From W589 sp964611805 (GTDB lineage Bacteria > Chloroflexota > Dehalococcoidia > Dehalococcoidales > Fen-1064): a DNA stretch of 28,654 nt. The DNA lies in assembly GCA_964611805.1 (NCBI GenBank), contig CAZTBG010000027.1, forward strand, positions 1 through 28,654, given 5' to 3'. The translations under genes were made by a program, and so were the position numbers. The notes beneath the pieces are model-generated. The model ran no database searches and was not told the origin of the DNA. It saw only the letters and a list, made by a program, of their open reading frames with translations. Below, piece by piece: positions 1-7,068 of this stretch. The first letter of the stretch is position 1, and every line of letters begins with the position of its first letter.

Positions 1-1
1 T

Positions 2-145
2 GTTGAGAGAGCTGCCGCTGGGCTGGGTACCGGGTTGACCTCTCCCTTCGCCACTCTTTCCTTTGTTGCTTTACCCGTCATCCCCGAGCTGAGGTTAACT
101 GACCTCGGACTGGTGGATGTCAATGAGTTCCGTCTGATTAAGTAG
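2..145 (+). CDS. C-terminal fragment of an unidentified protein
   Basis: An open frame enters from the left edge and runs 47 residues to a TAG stop at 143-145, ending in residues NEFRLIK. It is immediately followed by a strong hairpin (170-201), which supports it being the end of a real plus-strand gene. The tail is hydrophobic and proline-containing, with no recognisable motif. The family cannot be named from this fragment, because the start and most of the gene lie outside the window. Confidence 0.5.
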   Translation, partial: VERAAAGLGTGLTSPFATLSFVALPVIPELRLTDLGLVDVNEFRLIK

Positions 146-169
146 TTGTAGTCCGGATGTGAATACAAA

Positions 170-201
170 GGGGCAAAGGGTGCTTGAACACCCTCTGCCC
201 C
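170..201. terminator. Bidirectional terminator hairpin between convergent genes
   Basis: A 13-base-pair stem with one A-C mismatch (arms 170-182 and 189-201) closes a six-base loop. It lies between the stop of the plus-strand gene at 145 and the stop of the minus-strand SDR at 226. Reading the minus strand, the stem is followed by a T-rich run (TTTGTATT), so it resembles an intrinsic terminator best in that direction. On the plus strand the downstream T-tract is weak. Confidence 0.7.
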
Positions 202-225
202 GATTCTTATAAACTGCTAGTTGAT

Positions 226-1158
226 TTATTCTTTCGGTGGCTGTGGCGGTGCCGGGTTGACCAGTCCGGCCATCAGAGTCGTTGGCAGAATACTGTCGAG
301 TTCATCCAGGGTCCAGCGGCCGTCCTTAATGATAGTCTTTATCGGTGCTGGTTGCTGGTACAGTGAATAGTTCCCGCCGGCGGCACCAAAGCCTTGCCCG
401 TTGATATTGGCGGCAGCGTCGCTCGCCAGCCAGACAACTAATGGAGCTACATCATCCGGGTCTCCTGGCCCGGCCCGGCGTGGCTGCTGGCTGCCTCCGG
501 TCAGACCTCTTTGCGCTCTGATTTGTCGAGCGGCCAGTACTTCGTCGGATAGTGTCATCCGGGTACCGGCGCCAGGGGCGATATAGTTGCAGCGAACGCC
601 ATACCTGCCCAGGTCGCGGGCGATGACACGGGTGAAACCGGCGATGCCCGCCTTAGCGGCGCCATAGTTTGCCTGGCCGGAGTTCCCTATCAGGCCAGAG
701 GTAGAACTCATACTGATGATGCACCCGCTCCGCTGCTGGCGGAAAATTACAGCGGCTGGCTTGGTGCAATTGAAGACCCCGTAGAGATGGACCTTGATAA
801 CCGCATCCCATTCTTCCGGGGCCATGTTGAAAACCATCCTATCCCGCAGGATACCGGCATTGTTGACTAGGACATCGAGTTTGCCGAAGCTGTCAATAGC
901 GGTTTGAATGATTTTTTCGCCACCCTCGACAGTAGCTACCGACTCGTAGTTGGCTACAGCCTGTCCGCCTTTAGCCTTGATTTCGGCAACCACTTCGTCG
1001 GCTGGCGTCTGGGCGCCTCCACTGCCATCGACCGCGCCACCGAGGTCATTGACGACTACCTTGGCGCCTTCCTCAGCCATGAGGATGGCTATTCCCCGGC
1101 CAATACCGCGACCCGCACCGGTGACCACCACCACCTTGTCTTTCACTCTGTCACCCAT
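226..1158 (-). CDS. SDR dehydrogenase, MFE-2/17beta-HSD4-like (3-hydroxyacyl-CoA dehydrogenase type), copy A
   Basis: This 310-residue short-chain dehydrogenase has the cofactor loop TGAGRGIG at residues 13-20, the NNAG motif at 99-102, catalytic Ser around 151 and Tyr165-x3-Lys169, so the active site looks intact. The sequence VVNDLGGAVDGSG after the second beta strand, and NNAGILRDRMVFNM, are typical of the (3R)-hydroxyacyl-CoA dehydrogenase part of peroxisomal multifunctional enzyme 2. A role in fatty-acid or aromatic acyl-CoA oxidation is therefore likely (inference). A proline-rich tail of about 50 residues extends past the SDR core. The ATG start has a clear AGGAGG eight bases upstream. 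It lies directly downstream of a close paralog and shares its N- and C-terminal features, so the pair arose by tandem duplication. The substrate is unknown. Confidence 0.88.
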   Translation of the reverse strand: MGDRVKDKVVVVTGAGRGIGRGIAILMAEEGAKVVVNDLGGAVDGSGGAQTPADEVVAEIKAKGGQAVANYESVATVEGGEKIIQTAIDSFGKLDVLVNNAGILRDRMVFNMAPEEWDAVIKVHLYGVFNCTKPAAVIFRQQRSGCIISMSSTSGLIGNSGQANYGAAKAGIAGFTRVIARDLGRYGVRCNYIAPGAGTRMTLSDEVLAARQIRAQRGLTGGSQQPRRAGPGDPDDVAPLVVWLASDAAANINGQGFGAAGGNYSLYQQPAPIKTIIKDGRWTLDELDSILPTTLMAGLVNPAPPQPPKE

Positions 1159-1226
1159 CTTTTTCCTCCTAATACGGTTACTGACGTCTGCAATGGGGTT
1201 GCGTGATAATATCTTATTCCTGTTGT

Positions 1227-2141
1227 CTATTGCTTTGGTGGCTCGGGAGGCGACGGGTTCACCAGGCCGGCTGCCAGTGTCCTCGGCATAAGGTCGAATA
1301 GCTCGTCAATGGTGAATCCACCTTGTTTGGTCTCCGTCTTTTCCGGTACGGGTTCGGAGTACAGGCAAATCCTGCCTGTCTGTATTCCAAAGGTGCGGCC
1401 ATTGACATTGGCAGCAGCGTCTGAGGCCAGCCAGACAATCAGGGGCCCGATATCCTCAGGCCTTTGAGACGCCATCATTTTTTCAAATTCGGCTCCCCGG
1501 CCAGCCCTCTCGGCTGCCTGCCTCATGTCATCACTGACGGTCATGCGGGTACCGGCGGTTGGACGGATGGCATTACAGGTCACGCCGTACCTGCCCATTT
1601 CCAGGGCCAGGGTTCGTGTGAAGCCGACAATGCCCTCTTTGGCGGCGGCGTAGTTTGACTGTCCGCGGTTGCCCAGCCCCGACGTCGATGAGGTATTGAT
1701 GATGCGACCACTGCGTTGCTGTCGGAAAAGGACACAGGCTGGTCTGGAAACGTTAAAGTGGCCGTAGAGATGGACCTTGATAACCGCGTCCCACTCCTCC
1801 GGGGCCATATTGAAGACCATCCTGTCCCGCAGGATACCGGCATTGTTGACGAGGATGTCGAGCTTGCCGAAGGCATCGATTGCCGTCTTGACGATGTTCT
1901 CGCCGCCTTCCACGGTAGCTACTGAATCGTAGTTGGGGACCGCTTCTCCCCCGGCCGCCTTGATTTCCTCCACGACCTTGTTGGCGGCTGCGTCGGAGCT
2001 GCCGCTACCATCGACAGCGCCGCCGAGGTCGTTAACGACAATCTTGGCGCCTTCCGATGCCAGTGCCAGTGCCTCTCCCCGTCCAATACCGCCACCGGCG
2101 CCGGTGACGATAGCCACCTTTCCCTTCAATCTGTCACCCAT
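1227..2141 (-). CDS. SDR dehydrogenase, MFE-2/17beta-HSD4-like, copy B
   Basis: This 304-residue paralog of the downstream gene has TGAGGGIG at residues 13-20, NNAG at 99-102, and Tyr164-x3-Lys168 as the catalytic pair. Long stretches (for example residues 96-127) are nearly identical to copy A. The two diverge in the substrate-binding segment after the catalytic lysine (about residues 195-230) and in the tail, so they may act on different acyl-CoA substrates or form a heterodimer (inference). Both keep the same proline-rich ending (LVNPxPPxPPK). The ATG start is preceded by AGGAGG. The 68-base gap to copy A holds copy A's own ribosome binding site and no obvious terminator, so the two are probably co-transcribed. 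Confidence 0.88.
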   Translation of the reverse strand: MGDRLKGKVAIVTGAGGGIGRGEALALASEGAKIVVNDLGGAVDGSGSSDAAANKVVEEIKAAGGEAVPNYDSVATVEGGENIVKTAIDAFGKLDILVNNAGILRDRMVFNMAPEEWDAVIKVHLYGHFNVSRPACVLFRQQRSGRIINTSSTSGLGNRGQSNYAAAKEGIVGFTRTLALEMGRYGVTCNAIRPTAGTRMTVSDDMRQAAERAGRGAEFEKMMASQRPEDIGPLIVWLASDAAANVNGRTFGIQTGRICLYSEPVPEKTETKQGGFTIDELFDLMPRTLAAGLVNPSPPEPPKQ

Positions 2142-2211
2142 GCTTGAACCTCCTGTTTTATTTATTGATTGGCTTAATTCCCGAATTACCTATTACGTAT
2201 TAGAATACTAC

Positions 2212-2622
2212 CTAGTTGTAACACTTCTCTCTTAGATTGGTTAAGATGTCAATAGCTTCCTTTCGAGACTTCGCAAAGTGGGTCGTGCAAAACGCTATCC
2301 AGGGTGATGGGTTATGGATTCTGCAAAGCGTGATAACAGGAATGCCGACTTCGTACTTCGCAACATACATCTCCACAATTGTCCCGGCAGAGAGCATCCA
2401 GAGATTGCTATACAACGCCTGGCACCTGCGTATCTCCTCCAAATCTACATCGCAGGGTGAGTTTCCGCTTTCAGCATATCTAACAATATCAGGGGGTACG
2501 ACTCCGAGGATATTGCATTTGGCTAACTCTTTAACCATCAACCTTCGCCAGCTTTGAGCTTTAGTGAGGTCGGCATGTTGAATCGGCCCGGCCAAATACA
2601 CGCTATATCTAGATAAGACCAT
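2212..2622 (-). CDS. Nucleoside 2-deoxyribosyltransferase-like protein
   Basis: A small protein of about 136 residues begins near its N-terminus with VYLAGPI, the signature first strand and loop of the nucleoside 2-deoxyribosyltransferase (PF05014/DUF4406) fold. Later it has SAGTIVEMYVAKYEVGIPVI, which matches the family's conserved DxGTxxE-like helix supplying the catalytic glutamate, followed by the strand VITLC. Members cleave or exchange the N-glycosidic bond of nucleosides, or act as putative nucleotide hydrolases. The start is uncertain. The ATG at 2622 sits 12 bases after GGGGGA and is preferred here; an in-frame TTG at 2643 would add seven residues. It lies between a methyltransferase and the SDR pair on the same strand. 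Biological role not evident. Confidence 0.65.
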   Translation of the reverse strand: MVLSRYSVYLAGPIQHADLTKAQSWRRLMVKELAKCNILGVVPPDIVRYAESGNSPCDVDLEEIRRCQALYSNLWMLSAGTIVEMYVAKYEVGIPVITLCRIHNPSPWIAFCTTHFAKSRKEAIDILTNLREKCYN

Positions 2623-2739
2623 GCCAGCACTGAATCCCCCCAACAGTATTTCGGCAATACCTCATAGTGGCAAACGCAATTCTATACCTTTTGTTGTTTG
2701 GCTGTCAAACTTAAAGGCTGCTGATGTTTTTGTTGTTAT

Positions 2740-3483
2740 TTACTTGACTCCCAAAAACAACTCGGTAGTCCCAGGCTCAATCTTACTGTGCTCGAAGGGG
2801 ATAGATTGGGCGTGCAGACCTGCCTCAGTGATAAGGCGGAGCCAGTCATTGCGCCTAAAAAGGCCCATGTGATGCCTGTCATGCTCGCAGCGAATGCCGG
2901 TATCATCTCGCAGCAGGTAGGCGAAGTCGGTGATATAGGTATTGTCCGCTGGGTCCGGGTCCCAGGTCCACTCGAGGTAGCGCAGGCTCCTGTCGGCACT
3001 GTCATGGCCACCATGACGTGTTAGTGGATGGAAGGTCTCGCGAATATAGTCGGGGCAAAACAGGCAAACACCGCCCGGTTTGCAGTGCGTGGCGGCAGTT
3101 TCGACAGCACTTCTCAGGTCATTCTCGGTGGTCATGTAGGCAATAGCATCATGTATGAAGACGGCATCAAATAGCCGATTGAGCCTGACGTTACGCATAT
3201 CGCCTTGGATGTGTTCGCACTCCGGGTTGAGGGAACGACTTACCGCCAGCATCCCGTTGGAGATATCTACCAGGGTTAGAGTGAAGTGCGCTTTGAGATG
3301 GGAGGCGTTGTTACCACCGCCGCTACCGAGTTCCAGAACGGTCTTCGGAGATATACTGCTGGCGGAGACGATGGTCTTTTGGTAGATGGCGGCCTCTTCG
3401 GCATAGTCCTCAGGGGCTGAGAGTAGGGGCCACCATGAGGCAAGGTCATCGTAAAGGCGGGGGGTGTTTTTCGGTTCGGTCAT
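2740..3483 (-). CDS. Class I SAM-dependent methyltransferase
   Basis: This 247-residue protein has the class I methyltransferase motif I VLELGSGGGNNASHL at about residues 49-63, the acidic end of strand 2 (TLVDISNGMLAVS), GDMRNV as motif II context, and the strand-4 segment DAVFIHDAIAYM. A fold-typical post-motif CKPGGVCLF follows. The ATG has AGGAGGG six bases upstream. The C-terminal third contains histidines and a WTWDPDP segment that may shape the substrate pocket. The substrate cannot be deduced. It resembles small-molecule methyltransferases of the methyltransferase-25 type more than RNA or DNA enzymes. The neighbouring unknown gene and sbcD lie upstream on the same strand, about 94 bases away. 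Confidence 0.8.
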   Translation of the reverse strand: MTEPKNTPRLYDDLASWWPLLSAPEDYAEEAAIYQKTIVSASSISPKTVLELGSGGGNNASHLKAHFTLTLVDISNGMLAVSRSLNPECEHIQGDMRNVRLNRLFDAVFIHDAIAYMTTENDLRSAVETAATHCKPGGVCLFCPDYIRETFHPLTRHGGHDSADRSLRYLEWTWDPDPADNTYITDFAYLLRDDTGIRCEHDRHHMGLFRRNDWLRLITEAGLHAQSIPFEHSKIEPGTTELFLGVK

Positions 3484-3577
3484 ACTGTTTCCCTCCTAGT
3501 TTATCTGGGTAAAGACAGCATGTGGGTGAGCGCTTTTAATATGGAATGCCGAGTCAAATACTTGAGCTACTTTGTTA

Positions 3578-4213
3578 TCAATATTTAGAACCTTTCTTCA
3601 GTCCTCTTTGAATCTGGGCACCGACTTTGTCCACTGACTTGCCTACAAAACTCAAACACTTAGATGCCTTCTCAGGCGTCAACCTTCGCTGCTGCTTCTG
3701 TCTGTGTTTGAACTCTTTGGTTTCATATGACACCCTCGTTGGCGTCTCCCCGAAATCTACATGAACATCTCCTTTAATAGCATGTTGGTGCTTGGAAACG
3801 TTGGCGTATTCTTTGATAGTGGCATAGAGGGAATGTTCCTGAATGCTCCTAAGAATGGGCATCACTTTGGCTGGAATCAACTCAGGGTGGCACTTGGCTA
3901 GCTTGTTGAAACTGATTTCGTTCGGATCGTCATGGATGAAGCACGCGTTTATCAGTTGTCCCAAAATATCCCACATAGAGTTTAATGTCATCATCAGCGC
4001 ATCTATTTCGAAGGCAATCTCAAAGTCGTAGCGAACCAACATCTCCAACGACAGTCTTTGTGGGTCTATCTTTCCCATCTTCTCTTCCAAGCGGTCTCTG
4101 TGGTATTTGGCAGCCGCGAACTTGAGCGCAAGGCTTTCTGTGTAGAACAAAGGTCGCTCAAGCCCTTGGTATTCGCAGAAGGTCTTGAACTCTTGTAGTT
4201 TCCAGGCACCCAT
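3578..4213 (-). CDS. Hypothetical protein, possibly HEPN-like, coupled to sbcD
   Basis: A 211-residue protein that I do not recognise with confidence. The middle (about residues 65-100) is a helical segment, FEIAFEIDALMMTLNSMWDILGQLIN. It is followed near residues 135-145 by YANVSKHQHAI, a Tyr/Asn-x-x-Lys-His arrangement seen in several helical HEPN-type RNase-fold families, including Cthe_2314-like ones. The C-terminus is strongly basic, with a KHRQKQQRR stretch suggesting nucleic-acid contact. Its ATG begins two bases after the sbcD stop codon, so the two are almost certainly translated from one message. Base composition is a little more AT-rich than the flanking genes, which could indicate recent acquisition. 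The HEPN assignment is tentative. Confidence 0.6.
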   Translation of the reverse strand: MGAWKLQEFKTFCEYQGLERPLFYTESLALKFAAAKYHRDRLEEKMGKIDPQRLSLEMLVRYDFEIAFEIDALMMTLNSMWDILGQLINACFIHDDPNEISFNKLAKCHPELIPAKVMPILRSIQEHSLYATIKEYANVSKHQHAIKGDVHVDFGETPTRVSYETKEFKHRQKQQRRLTPEKASKCLSFVGKSVDKVGAQIQRGLKKGSKY

Positions 4214-4215
4214 GA

Positions 4216-5475
4216 TTACTTATTCCCTTCTGCCTGCTCCTGCCCTGTCTCCCTCTGTATCAACCGCTCCCCATACTCCAGCAGGGTTTTGGTTCGCCCT
4301 GGCGATACCTTCTTCTGTTCCAGGTAGGCCTTCAGGGCCTCAATCGGGGTTATCTCCTCGGCGGTCCGGTTACCTATCCTGAGGCGGACTTCACGTTTGA
4401 TGTCCCTGGCGACGGTGAAGTAGTGGGCTTCTCTGAGGGCATTGCGGATTTCGGCATCGCTGAGCTGTCCCTCGACCTCTGCCGGTAATGTTAGCTGGAG
4501 CCGGACAATAGCGTCGGCGACCCTGTCGGCCTGCCCGGCGATTGCCCTGACCACGGTGGCGGTGGGGTCGGTATCGTTGGTGTCAAGGGTGACACTGATG
4601 GTGAGGAAGCGCCGTCCTGCTACCGGCTGGAACTGGTAGGAGACCTGCCTTTTGCCCTCCGCCCCATCGGGTTGAACGTCTACCACATAGAAACCTTTGT
4701 CATCGGCCTCCTCCCCGAAGTCGAGGCGCTCTAGGCTGCCGGCGTATATGGTTGGTGGGTTTTCGGAAAGGACCTGGTGCTTGTGAATGTGGCCGAGGGC
4801 GACATAATCGAAGGCGGGGTTGGCCACGTTACTTAGCAGCAGGGCGTGCTCCTGTCCAAGCGTCATCGACTTTTCTGAGCCGGCGGTCGCTCCGGCTACC
4901 CAAACATGAGCGGCCAGTATTGCCGGTAAAGCGGGGTCAAGCCTGGCAGCGAAGTCGGTGATGATGCCGGTCAAAATCTGCTGGAGCTTCTCATTTATCC
5001 CCTCGAAGTTTAGTTCCCTGGTCTCTTCCCGGCTAAGCAGGGAGCTGCGCCTCAGCCAGGGCAGGGCGGCCACCTGTATCTCGCCGCTGGCAGTCGGGAG
5101 CCGGTAGATGTCGGGTCGGCTGGCCACATAGACGTTCTGGACGGCCAGGGTATCAAAGATTTCCGTTGATGTTGCCCGTCCGATAGCGTTGGGCAGGTCG
5201 TGATTTCCGATTAGGAGGAACACGGGGATGCCGGCGGTGGCAAGGCGGTTAATTCGCCGGGCAAATTCCCGCTGCTGGGTCTGGCTGGGTTCTCGACTCT
5301 TGTAGGCATCGCCGCAGAAGAGGACGAGGTCAACCTTATTATCGAGGGCGTAGTCCACCAGTTGGTCGAAGGCGGAGAGGAAGTCGCTGAGGCGTGAAGA
5401 TAAGCCGGTAGTCGGGTCGGGGCGCCCGTAGGTCTCAACGCCGAGGTGAAGGTCAGCAAAGTGGATGATTTTCAA
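4216..5475 (-). CDS. sbcD: DNA repair exonuclease subunit SbcD (Mre11-type)
   Basis: This 419-residue metallophosphoesterase of the SbcD/Mre11 family has ADLHLG at residues 7-12 (Asp8 and His10 are metal ligands), FCGDAYKSREP with Asp56, and GNHD at 90-93. Further on are a conserved AAHVW histidine and ALGHIHKHQ supplying the last ligands. The C-terminal part forms the capping region. In characterised systems SbcD pairs with the SMC-like ATPase SbcC to open and degrade DNA hairpins and protein-blocked ends. No sbcC is present on either side in this window. Translation starts with TTG one base after the stop of the upstream methyltransferase, with AGGGAAG upstream, so it appears coupled. The downstream partner gene encodes an unrelated 211-residue protein. 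Confidence 0.9.
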   Translation of the reverse strand: MKIIHFADLHLGVETYGRPDPTTGLSSRLSDFLSAFDQLVDYALDNKVDLVLFCGDAYKSREPSQTQQREFARRINRLATAGIPVFLLIGNHDLPNAIGRATSTEIFDTLAVQNVYVASRPDIYRLPTASGEIQVAALPWLRRSSLLSREETRELNFEGINEKLQQILTGIITDFAARLDPALPAILAAHVWVAGATAGSEKSMTLGQEHALLLSNVANPAFDYVALGHIHKHQVLSENPPTIYAGSLERLDFGEEADDKGFYVVDVQPDGAEGKRQVSYQFQPVAGRRFLTISVTLDTNDTDPTATVVRAIAGQADRVADAIVRLQLTLPAEVEGQLSDAEIRNALREAHYFTVARDIKREVRLRIGNRTAEEITPIEALKAYLEQKKVSPGRTKTLLEYGERLIQRETGQEQAEGNK

Positions 5476-5476
5476 C

Positions 5477-6208
5477 TTACACTTCCCTGTAGTGTATCCT
5501 GAATTTCCACTTGATAGTCGTTTTCTGATGCTCCTGGATGTAGTCTATTGCCTTTCTACCAAATATGAAACCGTAAATCTGAACTATTTTATCAACCGTT
5601 CGATAATCCTGTATAGAGTAATAGTCCTGGTGGCTGAATCCCATCTGTATCAGTGTCTCATCAGCCAGTCCCTCGACATCGAGCTCAGTCCTCCGTCCTT
5701 TACCGAGAAGAACCGGTGCCAGGTTCCCGCCATACCATCTTGGAGCAACATTAACCGCTATGATATACCCACGCCTTTTTGTAATCCTTTCGGCTTCGCT
5801 GACAAATTTGGTGATATTTGCGCGGCTTGAAAAATTTCCTCCTGTAACGGCAATCGCTGCATCGACTGAGTTATCATCCAGAGGTATGTTCTCCGCCCGG
5901 CCTTTCTTGAATATTACATTTTCCAGTTTTCTATCTCTGGCATTTTCAACAGCCAGCTTTCTCATCGCGTCTTCAGGTTCAATGCCAATCACGAGTCTGG
6001 CGTACCTGGCGATTTCGAAGGTTGATTTTCCAGAGCCTGACCCGATATCCACAATTGTCTTGTTTCCGAAACTAAATAGTTTTTTGGCAACTTCTATCCA
6101 GCTCTTACTGTAGGGAACGCTGGCAAACTCGTCATAGACCTCAGGATAGTCACGGTAAAGAATGTCCCAGCGGTTCTCGATCGTTTCCGGCTGTCCGTTA
6201 TCTTTCAC
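5477..6208 (-). CDS. Class I SAM-dependent methyltransferase
   Basis: This 243-residue methyltransferase has motif I IVDIGSGSGKSTFEIA at about residues 54-69, motif II around GIEPEDAMRKLA, and the strand-4 region AENIPLDDNSVDAAIAVTG, typical of UbiE/methyltransferase-11 enzymes. The start is a GTG with only a weak ribosome binding site, and the TAA stop is one base from the TTG start of sbcD. The C-terminal region (IYGFIFGRKAIDYIQEH) is probably a lid. It is more AT-rich than the SDR genes downstream. The substrate is unknown. The position between a HAD phosphatase and sbcD suggests an operon of mixed function. Confidence 0.8.
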   Translation of the reverse strand: MKDNGQPETIENRWDILYRDYPEVYDEFASVPYSKSWIEVAKKLFSFGNKTIVDIGSGSGKSTFEIARYARLVIGIEPEDAMRKLAVENARDRKLENVIFKKGRAENIPLDDNSVDAAIAVTGGNFSSRANITKFVSEAERITKRRGYIIAVNVAPRWYGGNLAPVLLGKGRRTELDVEGLADETLIQMGFSHQDYYSIQDYRTVDKIVQIYGFIFGRKAIDYIQEHQKTTIKWKFRIHYREV

Positions 6209-6266
6209 TGTCGTGTCACCACCCCATTACCCATTAAGAGGAGCAGAGCCCCTCTTAAACTCCCAG

Positions 6267-6956
6267 CTATTCTATCAGAGCCAGAACCTCCTGCAATAAC
6301 GAAATTACTGGCTCCTCCCACTCTTCCCTGTTAATCAAATGTGGCTGAGTGCTATCCTCACCAGCCAGACGAATAAGCACAGGGTGCATGCCAACCTGAG
6401 CAGCGCCGCTTAGTTCTTGACTATCGCCGTCCCCGATATAGAGACAGTCTGCAGGTTTGACCGCCAAGCGTTCCAGAGCTAAATGATAAATACGCGGGTC
6501 TGGTTTCTTTAGTCCTGCAGAGGAAGAAAACAGTGCTACATCAAATAGCGGGGCGCAAGGCGAATTTCCCCAAACGATTGGAGTTTCAGAAGTGCAATTG
6601 CTAATTAGCCCTATCTTAAGCCCTTTTGACTTCAAGCTTGATAACGCTTCCACGACATCTTGCCGCGGAATCATGATACTGGCGATGAAATCGTATCTGA
6701 TTTTAGTAGCAAGCTCTATCTTTTCGTTATCTATACTTATCCCCAATGTGTTACAGATGAGTTCAATGTTATCTTCGATAGTCGGGATAATCCCCAGGCT
6801 GCGGTCATGTGCGGTTTCAGACCACAAGCGCCAGAAATCACTAAATGGCGTGGTGAGAATTGATGCTACCTGCCCGAGCACATTCAGATAGCCTTCATAG
6901 GGGTAGTTATCTACAAGCGTCCCGAACAGGTCAAAGATTATAGCAGCGTATTTCAT
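6267..6956 (-). CDS. HAD-superfamily hydrolase (phosphatase-like)
   Basis: This 229-residue HAD hydrolase has motif I IIFDLFGTLVD (nucleophile Asp9), motif II ISNCTSET near residues 119-126, the motif III lysine in LKKPDPRIYHLAL, and motif IV YIGDGDSQELSGAAQVGM. The second motif I position is Phe rather than Asp, which is common in haloacid-dehalogenase and some phosphatase subfamilies. The helical cap sits between motifs I and II (about residues 18-95), so this is a C1-cap member. Likely a small-metabolite phosphatase; the substrate is unknown. The ATG has no strong ribosome binding site. It is separated from glyS by tandem hairpins. Confidence 0.8.
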   Translation of the reverse strand: MKYAAIIFDLFGTLVDNYPYEGYLNVLGQVASILTTPFSDFWRLWSETAHDRSLGIIPTIEDNIELICNTLGISIDNEKIELATKIRYDFIASIMIPRQDVVEALSSLKSKGLKIGLISNCTSETPIVWGNSPCAPLFDVALFSSSAGLKKPDPRIYHLALERLAVKPADCLYIGDGDSQELSGAAQVGMHPVLIRLAGEDSTQPHLINREEWEEPVISLLQEVLALIE

Positions 6957-6986
6957 TAGACGCTTCTTTTAATCACTCCGGTTGGC

Positions 6987-7063
6987 CTCCCCCTTTTGTA
7001 AAGGGGGAGTGAGGGGGATTTTGAGTACATAAATCCCTCTGGTCTCCCTTTGTTAAAGGGAGA
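6987..7063. repeat. Two related perfect hairpins in tandem (intergenic repeat element)
   Basis: Two perfect inverted repeats with similar sequence lie side by side. The first is a 10-bp stem at 6987-7009 (arm CTCCCCCTTT, loop TGT). The second is a 9-bp stem at 7043-7063 (arm TCTCCCTTT, loop GTT). The two units resemble diverged copies of one element (purine-rich arm AAAGGGnnAG). They occupy the whole gap between glyS and the HAD gene. The second stem begins five bases after the glyS stop on the minus strand but is not followed by a T-tract, so it is more likely a REP/MITE-like dispersed repeat than a classic intrinsic terminator. Confidence 0.6.
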
Positions 7064-7068
7064 AGGTT

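Noticed and set aside
6987..7063. Possible CRISPR-like repeat pair
   Set aside because: Only two units, each internally palindromic and of unequal length, with no spacer array or cas genes.
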